Source: Cyanophora paradoxa (Eukaryota; Glaucocystophyceae; Cyanophorales; Cyanophoraceae). From it: 64,000 bases of DNA. Below are positions 55,960 to 64,000 of this stretch, piece after piece. The DNA lies in NCBI GenBank assembly GCA_004431415.1, contig QPMI01000091.1:22872-86871 (forward strand), written 5' to 3'. Both the position numbers and the translations under genes were made by a program. The notes under the pieces are model-generated. The model had not been told where the DNA came from and did not search any database. It was given only the letters and a program-made list of their open reading frames with translations. The stretch's first letter is position 1; each line of letters begins with the position of its first letter.

Positions 55960-58349
55960 TCAGGTGGCGGCGGGGGCGGCGAGGAGGGAGGGGCGGCGGG
56001 GGCCTGCGGGGGCGGCGGCGGGGGCGCGGGGCTTGTCGTGGGCGGGCAGCTCGGTGCCCTGCATCGCGGCGTGAAGCGCCTCCAGCGAGTCGGCGAAGAC
56101 GAACGTCGGCCGGTGCACGTGCCTCGCATTCGCGTGCGCCGCCTCCTGCTCCCCGCCGGCGGGCCCGGGGCCGCCGAAGCCGCAGCCGGGGCAGCGGGGC
56201 GCCGGGGGCGGGCGGCGGGCTGGCCGAGGGCACGTCCGTGATGTCGAGCTCGAGGGCCGGGGCCTTTAGCGCGCGGGCGGGGCGGCGAGCGGGGGCGGCG
56301 CCGTGAGGGCGAACGTGCACTCCACGCCCTACACGCGGCGCGGCTCAAGCGTCAGCCGCCCATCGACGCGACGCGAAGCGGGGCGGGGCGGGGCGGGGCG
56401 GGGCACGTAGTGGTCGGAGAGCTGGGAGTAGGGGCGGCGGGCCACGAAGAAGGGCTCGACGCGGGCGGTGCCGGCGACGGGCCGCACGTGGGCGTGCCGG
56501 TGGGCCGCGTCCAGCCCCGGCACCAGCTCGCAGAGCGGCGGGATGTAGAAGATGTAGTCGATCCTGCCGCCCGCGCGCGCCCCCGCGCGCTCGGTGAGGC
56601 GGGCTGGAGGGGGAGAGGATGCAATGGGGCGCGGCGGGGCACACGACTGCATGGTGACGAGGTCGTCCTCGTGCGTCAGCGCCGTCTCCCGGGGCAGCAG
56701 CGGCCCGCCCGGGTAGTCCTGCGAGGCCCTCGAGCGCGCCCCGCGGGCCGGCGGGACGGGGCGGCGGGGCGGGACGGGGCGGAGCGGAGCGGGGCGGGCC
56801 TGGACGGCATCGCCGAAGGTGACGGGGTGCTGCCCGCCGTTGTCCTCCTGCGCGCGCGCGCGCCTCGACGCCCTCCGGCGCGCGCGCGAGGCCAGGGACG
56901 GCGGCGGGCGGGCGGGCGGGCACCTTGAGGAGGTCTCGCACGTGACCGGCCGGGTCGACCGCCTGCGCGGGCGCGCGCGCCGCGGCCGCCCGTGAGGCCC
57001 CGCGGCAGCAGAGGGGCGAGCATGCGCACTCGGAGGAGATCCAGGTACTCGCGAGACTCGCCGGGGGGCGGCGGCGGCGCGTGCGGGTTCTTGCGGGTGA
57101 TCGCCGGCGGGTGGCGGGGGGACAGGCCCGTCGGCGAGTGCTCGTGGTGCGCGCGCGAGTTTATGTTGAAGTCCTGCGGAAAACGGCATCGGCCGGCACT
57201 GCGTTGGCTGCGCAAACGCGCGGGGCCCCGCGCACGCCGGCGAGGATCACGGGCAGGTCGTTCCCGCGCCGCTTGCTGCCGACGTCGACCCCTTCGCGCG
57301 AGCCGGCACTGCGCCAGCTGTGGGCGGGCAGGCGAGCGCGGACCTCTGCACGAAGGCGCTCAGGCAAGCGAGCTGCTGCTTCCGAATGGCGACGTAGCGC
57401 TCCGGCACGGGACAGCCAACCTCCGGGTACGTCGCCTGAACCGCGTGCTAAGCGAGAGACTGTAGCTGCACCCGGCGAGAGAACACACCTGCAAGTGCGT
57501 GCTAAAGAGGTGGAAGCGGCTGGAAGGTGTGCCGTCCGTCCCCTCAATGAGAGCGTACAGAACGGACTTCGACGCCAGTGCATCGGCCCCTTTGATCGTG
57601 CCGCGCGGAAGGACGACCGCGTCAGAGAGCAATATTCTGAGAGAGCAATCAGTTTTTTGAGCCGAACCCGTTCGTCAAACTTTCGTCTAAATCACTTGGA
57701 CGAAACGTTAAGCCCCGCGGCGGCCCGTCCAACTTCAGCGCAGCGTATGCGCGGGGTTGAGTACCGCTTCTTGCTAAGTATAACAAGGCCCGAATCCACG
57801 AGGAAGAAGAGCGGCTGCCGAGGTCTCGCGGAGTATTTGAAGCCGAGTTCCTGGGTACGGAAGGTCAGAGAGCGGTGCGGGCGTTCGAAGGCAGTGCCGC
57901 GCGCACCTGTGCGGCCTTGATGAGACGCCGCGGGCGGTTTGTCCCCAGCGAGAAGACCTCCTCAAGGCAAACGACCTGGCGAAGGGCACGAGTGAGTGCT
58001 GCATGCACTTGACGGACCGGACGAGCGCTGGCGATCCGCGCGGCGAAGAGCGCGCGGCGTGGCTGAGGCGCGATGAGGACGTCTAAAGAGACAGGCAAGG
58101 CTACTGTTGAGCGACGGGAGCGCCTCGAAGGCAAGGGCGGCGCGCGCGCGCGGGGCTCGGGCGTCGGAGTGGCGCACGTCGTACGAGGAAATCAACGCGA
58201 GGAAATCGTCCAGTCGCTCGTCCTTGAAGTCATCTAAAAGAAGATGAGGCGCGCATTCCAAAGCCCTGTACACGGCGCGGGAATAGCAGACCGCCGTTGT
58301 TACAGACCCCGGGCGGCCGCAAAAAGAGGTTCAGCGCCAGGATCCGCAT
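55960..58349 (-). CDS. Endonuclease/exonuclease/phosphatase-fold hydrolase, neutral sphingomyelinase-like
   Basis: The ATG at 58349 opens MRILALNLFLRPPGVCNNGG, then DDFKDERLDDFLALISSYDV and VCLEEVFSLGTNRPRRL. The E in CLEEVF is the metal-binding Glu of the fold. FHLFSTHLQ, with the conserved T-H-L, comes before QQLACLSAFV. VILAG-DFNINS (intron between, about 57245-57180) is the GDFN catalytic motif. RIDYIFYIPPLCELVPGL and YSQLSDHYV give the terminal S-D-H with the catalytic His. A beta-strand (VECTFALTAPP) and a Pro/Ala-rich tail with HVHRPTFVFADSLEALHAAM follow, ending at the stop at 55960-55962. The order and the I-D-Y-I-F-Y block favour neutral sphingomyelinase / inositol phosphosphingolipid phospholipase C. 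Other family members (for example phosphatases) remain possible. Confidence 0.7.
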
Positions 58350-58753
58350 GTGGGTGCCGTATTCGCCCGACGCGCGCCGCGTGTCTAGATCTAACGAAGC
58401 TGTACCCCCTCCCGAAAGGGAGAGCTGTACCCCCTCGAGCTCCCGGAGGGGGAGAAGTTCCAAATTCGATCTTCGAACGTCGAAGTTTGCCAAGTATACG
58501 TACGTATACGTATATACGTATACGTTGCCCGGCCCGAAATCAAAGTCCGCACATGCACGTGATTCGAAGTCCCCGAGATTGCTATAGCTAGCGCTTGCCG
58601 CAGTGCATTGCCGCAGTGCGATTGCAATTGCAATTAATATTGGAATGGCGCCAGGTTTGCACAAGGAAAACAACGGGACGAGGCTAGGCCTAGGTGAAGT
58701 ACGTATACAGTGGGAAGCGCGGGATCGAGCTCGGGATCGGAGGGGTTCTAGAG

Positions 58754-61700
58754 CTAGCGGGCCGCCGGGACAGGGGCGCCGCTGCTGGAGGAGGCCCCCG
58801 CGGGCGCGGCGGCTGCGGGGGCAGCAACGGGCGCCGGCGCCTGGGCGGGCATGGCCTCGAAGAGGCGCCGCCACTGGTCCGTGCGGAGGTTCGGGCGGTC
58901 GGTGCGCGAGAGGCCGAGTCGGCCGGTTTCGGGGCGCGCGAGGCGCGGCGGCGGCGGGCGCGGCGGCGGCGGGGCGCGCCGAAGAGGCCGGCGTAGCGCG
59001 CCATGTACATCTCCATGTCCGAGTCCGAGTCGGAGTCCTCCATCTCCTCCTCCATGCCCGGCGGGCCGTACATGAAGCCGGGAACGGGAACGGGTACGGC
59101 TCGTCCTCGTAGACCTCGGCGTCGGAGTACCCGTCGTACGAGTCGAGGGAGAGGTTGTCCGCGGGGCGCGCCCCGGGGCGGGGCGCCGCGGAGGACGAGG
59201 AGGAGGGGCCGTCCGGGCGCGGGGCGGCGGGTCCGGCGGGGGCCGGGGCGGGGCGTCGGGGTCCGGGAGCGGGGCGCGCCGGCGCTGTCGGCGAGGGCCG
59301 GGTGCGGGTCCCGGACCTGCAGCACGCGCTCCTCGGCCGTGCCGCGCGTCGCGAAGACCACGATCTCCACGTCCCGCGTCTGGCCTGCGCTCGCCACCGC
59401 CCCCTCCATCACAACGAGCGCACCCAGAGCGGAGGCGACGCGGACCGATGCGGTAGACTCGGTTGACGGCCTGCGCCTCCGTGCCGGCGTTGAGGCACGG
59501 CTCCATGATGAACGTCAAGTTTGCCGCCGTCAGAGTTAAACCAACCGCCCCCGCCTGCCCCGCGTCAGCGCCGGCAGCGCCGCGCGGGGGCCGGGGGCGG
59601 GATGCAGGGGGCAGCACCCGGACGGAGAGGAGGAAGACACGGCAGGCGGGGTCGTCCTGGAAGGACTGGAGGGCCTTGGCGCGCGTCTTCGCCGCCGTCG
59701 ACCCTTCGATCTTCACGTACCTGCGCCGCCCCCGCCGCCCGCCCCGCCGCCGTCAGGTCCCGGGCCGCCGCGCTCGGATCGGAGCCACTCGAGCGGCGCG
59801 CACCGGAAGGCCTCGCGCTTGAGGGCGGCCTCGATGCGCGCCAGCGTCTCGTTGAAGCTCGAGAAGACGATCGCCTTGTCGCCCTCCGCCATGCCCCGCA
59901 GCGCCGCCAGCAGCGCCCGCACCTTCGGGCCCTCCGCTGCCCCGCCTGCCCCAGCGCCCCGCGCGTAAGCTGCCGGCGGCGGCGGCGCGCTCGGGCGACG
60001 AGCCGGCGCCGGAGCGGCGCACCGCGATGAGTTTGAGGTCGAAGTCGTCGGCGTCGGCGCCGCCCGCCGCGGCTGGCGCAGGCTCCGGGGCCGGCTGGGC
60101 CGGCGGCTTTACCACCATCAGCTGCGGCGCGGGGCAGGTCAGCGCGCGGCCAGGGTGGGTGAGTGGGCGGGGCGGGGCGGGGCGCGGCGCGCGCCTGGTT
60201 GTGGCGGAGGGGCCGGCGGCACTGGGGCAGCCGGTGTTGGTGCCGCGGGAGATGGCTGCCTCGATGCAGCCCTGGCAGTAGACGTGCCCGCAGGGCGTGA
60301 TAGTCGGCTCCTCGCACAGCTCCCAGCAGATCTGCCCCCGTGAGTGAGCGGGGCGCGGCGGGAGGGCGGGGCGGGTCTCCGGGCGCGGACCGTGCACTCG
60401 ATGAGGTTTCAGCTGCGCGATGTTCTTCTGCACCTCAACGACGAACTCCTGCGCGTTCGCTGCGCCCAGGGGCCAGTCGGCTGCCCGCCGCGCGGGGCGG
60501 GGCGGGGCGGGGCGGGGCGGCGCACTGCTCTGCGCGATTTTCTGAAGGATCTCTTCAACGGGCATCTTGGCGGGCCTCCCCGCCTCGGGCGCCCCGCCCT
60601 CGGGCTCCGGCTCGCTGGCGAGGGCCTCCACCGCCTTCACCAGCTGCCCGTACTTCTCCGGCGTCACCAGCGACGGGTGGCTCGCGAACTGCCGCAGCAC
60701 CAGCAGCAGGCTCATCGCCTGCCCGCCCCGCCTCAGCTGCGCACGGGTGCACGGGGCGCCGGGGGGCGGGGCGCGCCTGGACGTAGTTGGAGCGGAGGAG
60801 GTCGTCGGAGCGGCCGATGCGCGCGAACTTCCTCTCGACGAGGGCGTGCAGGCGGGCGTAGAGCTCGGCGTCCTCGGGCGGCATCTCCACCCGCTGCACC
60901 GCGTACGTCTTGGCGGGCAGCGCCACCAGCGGCGCCCCGTCCATCACCTGCGAGCCTGCGCGCGCGTGAGCGGGGCGCAGCCGGCGAGAGGGCGACCCCG
61001 GAGGGGCCGGGGCCGGCACCGATGTGGCGGATCATGAGGATCTTGAGCATGCTGAGGAGGACGCCGCGCTTGGCGTCGTAGAGGACTCGTAGGGCCGCAC
61101 GACGGCCTCGCGCCAGCCCGAGGCCGACGAGGCGAACGGCTCCACCTTCAGGAACGCGAGCGTCGTGTGCAGGTCGTTCGCCTGGTTCTGCAGCGGCGTC
61201 CCTGCAGCAAAATACGTCGGCCTGCAGATCCCGGAGGCGCAGCCGATATCTCGAAGGGCGCACCCGACGCGGCCCACCGGAACTTGGCGTCCAGGCTGCA
61301 GATGAATTTGGTAGTCTTGGCCTGCGCGTTCTTGATGTAGTGGGACTCGTCTGCGGCGCGGGGTCGGCCGCGAGCGCCGGCCGCGCACGCGGGGCGGGGC
61401 CTACCAAGAATAATGCGCCGCCAGCGGACTTTCTGGAGAGCGTCCACCTCCGTGAGGCCGACCTTGGCCAGGATAGAGTAGGTCGTCTGCGGCGCCCAGT
61501 GAGCGGCGGCGGCGGCGGCGGCTGCGGCGGCGGCGGCGGAGCGGCGCACCAGCACGATGTCGCACTTGGCGAGGGCCTTGGCGCTCGTCGTGCGGTTCTC
61601 GTGGTACTGCGCGGGGCGTCAGGGGAGATCGGGGCGGGCGGGCGGCGGGGCGGGCCTGGAGGACGCGGAGCTTGCGGGAGCACTTGCGCTCGATCTCGTT

Positions 61701-64000
61701 GGCCCACTGCCCGAGCAGCGAGACGGGCACAACGACCAGCGTCGCCGCCGAGTCCACCATCTCCTCCGCCTTCGGCTGCTGGAGCGCCGGGCCCTTCTCC
61801 GCCTTGGCGCCCGCCTTTCCCCCGCGCCCGCCGCGCGCGCCGCGCCCGCCGCGGCCGCCGCGGCCCCGGCCGGTGCTGGAGGCGGAGGCGGAAGAGGCGC
61901 CGTCTCTGCGGGCGAGCCGGGGCGCCCCTGCGGGCCGTCCGCGGAGCCCTCCGTTGAAACCGCCGCCGACGCCGGCGCGCCCAGGTCCGCCGCGGGCGCC
62001 TCCTCCGGCTCGGCGGCGGCGGCGGCAGCGGCGGCAGCGCCCTTGCCGCCTCGCCCGCGGCCGCGCGCGCCGCCGCGGCCTCCGCCACGGCCGCGGGCGG
62101 CGCGCTTGCGGGGCGGGGGCGCCTCGTTCCTCCGACGAGGACGCGTTGGAGCCGCTGGCCGAGCTCCCTGCCTCCTCCTCCTCCTCCTCCTCTTTTAACC
62201 GCCGCCTTCCGCTTCTTCTCCGCCGCCGCCGCCGAGGCGCGCCGCGGGGCGCGGGCCCCCCGCTTGGGCCGGCGGCGCGGCCGCCTCGCCGCCCGAGGAC
62301 GAGCCGTCGCTTCGTCTCCGCGTCCTCCATCTTCTCCTCCTCCTCCTCCTTCGCGGCGCGCCCGCGCTTCTTCGCCGCCGGCTTGCGGGCCGCCGGGCGG
62401 GCCTTGCGCTTGCCGGCCGCCTTGGCCGGCGCCTCGTCCTCCTCGCCGAGCTGCTGGCGGCCGCCGCGGCCCTCCCTTCCTCCCTTGGAGCTCGAGCCCG
62501 CCCGCTCCGCGTCCTGCCGCGCCGTCGGCGGCCGGCGGGGCGGGCGGGGCGGGCGGCGGGCGGCGGGCGGGGCGCACCAGCGCCTCGAGGTCGGCGAGGA
62601 TCAGGGAGAGCAGCTCGACGGTCTTGCCGAGCCCCATCGCCTCCCCCAGGATCCCGCCCCGCTCCCCCGGCAGCGCCCACGCGAACGACGCCGTCAGCGG
62701 GCAGTAGAAGTACGGTTTGCCTGCGCCCGAGGGCATCGGAGGGGCGCGAGGGACAAGCGCGGCGGCGCAGCGGACCGCTGGGGAACTTGAGGGGCGTCCA
62801 GAAGGGGGCGGAGATGGACTCGCCGCGCTCCTTGTCGAGCATCCAGGCGAGGGACTGCCTCTGGTAGTTGCGCAGCTCCACGGAGAGGCCCTTGGGCGCC
62901 TCCGCCTCGCGGTACCCGTCCGACACGCAGCGATCCAGCAGCTTGCCGAGCGAGTCGGGGACGTCCACCCAGCCGCCCCGCATCATCTTCCACTCCGCTG
63001 CGGGCCGGAGTCAGGGGCGGCGTCTCGAGTGCGCTGGCGCGCGGGCGCGGTGCGCACGGCGCTGCCTCCCTTCGAGGGTCGCCGTGAACTTCTTGAAGTC
63101 GCCGGGCGAGCCCGGCGCGGGGGCCGAGGAGGAGGACGAGGACGCGGCGCGGGCCGAGGAGGAGGCGGCGGGGGTCGAAGAGGAGGCCGCGGCGGGGCCC
63201 GAGGAGGCGGGGGGCGCGTCGGCGGGCAGGCAGAGGTTCGGCATCTCCAGGTGCTCCATCATCACTGCGAGGCGGAGGTCAGACTTCGCGGGCGAGAGGC
63301 GGGTCCACAGGGCCGGGCCGCACGGCGGATCCGGTCCTGCCGCTTCTTCTCCCAGTCACGGCTCGCGAAGAGAGGCTCCTGGGCGTACACCTTGCACTGG
63401 AGCGAGCGCGCGGGGCGGCGTCAGCGCGGCGAGTGGCGCCGGGCGGGCGCGGGCCGGCGCGAGCCGGCCGCACGCACCTCGAGCTTCAAGAGCGAGCTGA
63501 ACCACGTGCTTGATGCGTCGGCGAGAGTGTAGGTGGCCGAGACGTAGACGTAGCCATTCGTTGCGAGGAACATGAGCGCCTCGAGCAGGCGGTTCTCAGT
63601 GATCTCCTTCTTGTTCACTGCCCGCAGGATGAGAGGGCGTCGCACGAGGCGTGGCGAGCCACGCACGGACGGAGCTCAGCCGCAAGCCGCGCAGGCGACG
63701 CAGGTCGAATGACGCTGCGGAGAGTGTAAGCACTATATATATATACAGTGCAAGCGCATATACACTACACAGGTCAAATGACGCTGTGGAACAGCGACGC
63801 GCTACATATACAGAGCGCTAGCGGGGCCGGACTCACTCGGTAGCTTCGCAATGAGCTTCTTGAGCTTCTTTTTGGTCCTGCTGCCACCAGGCGGAGGCCG
63901 CTCCATCCGGACCTGGAGAATGGCTCAGCAGCGAGCGCTTGGCCCAGCATTCGAGGCGCGCGCACGGTCAGGCGTCCAAGCAGTTGTCCTTGCACTTGGA
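58754..64000 (-). CDS. RAD5/HLTF-like SNF2 ATPase with RING finger (5' end beyond window)
   Basis: The C-terminal part of the gene; exons continue past the right edge (SKCKDNCLD at the edge, then MERPPPGGSRTKKKLKKLIA near 63906). The N-terminal region has SVELRNYQRQSLAWMLDKER. Helicase motif I is GGILGEAMGLGKTVELLSLI (about 62660-62600). Motif II is split by an intron: IIL|DESHYIKNAQAK (about 61400-61330). SGAPFEIS/TPLQNQANDLHTTLAFLK is motif III. ILMIRHIG and VALPAKTYAVQRVEMPPEDA follow. The RING finger lies between the two halves of the helicase (about 60395-60240: C-T-I-C, then CEEPTITPCGHVYCQGCIEA). GDKAIVFSSFNETLARIE, GAVGLTLTAANLTFIMEPCL and NRVYRIGP form motifs IV-VI. This nested RING is the RAD5/HLTF/SHPRH/RAD16 layout, used in post-replication repair by polyubiquitinating PCNA. 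A one-base shift is needed just upstream of the RING (60407-60409). Confidence 0.87.

Overview
The window is nuclear DNA from a GC-rich unicellular eukaryote, with one AT-rich endogenous virus inserted in it. The host part has many short introns of about 50-90 nt, a high share of GC-AG introns beside GT-AG ones, (CCCCG)n pyrimidine tracts inside introns, and very short intergenic spacers. The gene set is purely eukaryotic: Integrator, Mediator, TFIIIB, the WDR5 and SEH1 beta-propellers, ATG5, FAB1/PIKfyve, TOPBP1 and RAD5. A YacP-type NYN ribonuclease and an N-terminally extended HINT protein would fit a plastid-bearing alga, but the phylum cannot be fixed from this window. Genes alternate strands in divergent and convergent pairs, often with divergent starts less than 300 bp apart.

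Host left arm (1-35.9 kb). In order: a partial acidic protein with an SWR1/SRCAP-like motif (-), a bZIP factor (+), INTS7 (-), a small unknown ORF (+), cytosolic glutamyl-tRNA synthetase (-), a probable MED20 (+), a YacP/NYN protein (-), ATG5 (+), WDR5 (-), a very long TOPBP1-like multi-BRCT protein (+), a glutaredoxin-fold protein with a CPYT motif (-), SEH1 (-), HINT (-) and FAB1/PIKfyve (+).

Endogenous polinton-like virus (35,895-49,555). This AT-rich element is bounded by 404-bp terminal inverted repeats that start with AG, and by a 6-bp target-site duplication (TCCACG). It lies in the roughly 360-bp spacer between the 3' ends of FAB1 and BRF1. It encodes an rve integrase, a protein-primed-type family B DNA polymerase apparently fused to an SF1 helicase with a C-terminal HNH-like domain, a penton, a major capsid protein, a packaging ATPase, and three small or unknown proteins. 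Several genes carry single-base frameshifts. The right inverted repeat is split by a 1,863-bp GC-rich insertion flanked by a 3-bp AAC duplication.

Host right arm (49.6-64 kb). In order: a BRF1-like TFIIIB subunit (-), a CCHC zinc-knuckle ORF that may derive from a retroelement (+), a weakly supported ORF (-), a coiled-coil protein (+), an endonuclease/exonuclease/phosphatase-fold enzyme resembling neutral sphingomyelinase (-), and a RAD5/HLTF-like SNF2 ATPase with a RING finger (-) that runs off the right edge.

CDS spans for host genes run from the start codon to the stop codon and include introns. Exon joins were inferred by eye from splice sites and family conservation. No database search was possible, so all family calls rest on recognised motifs.
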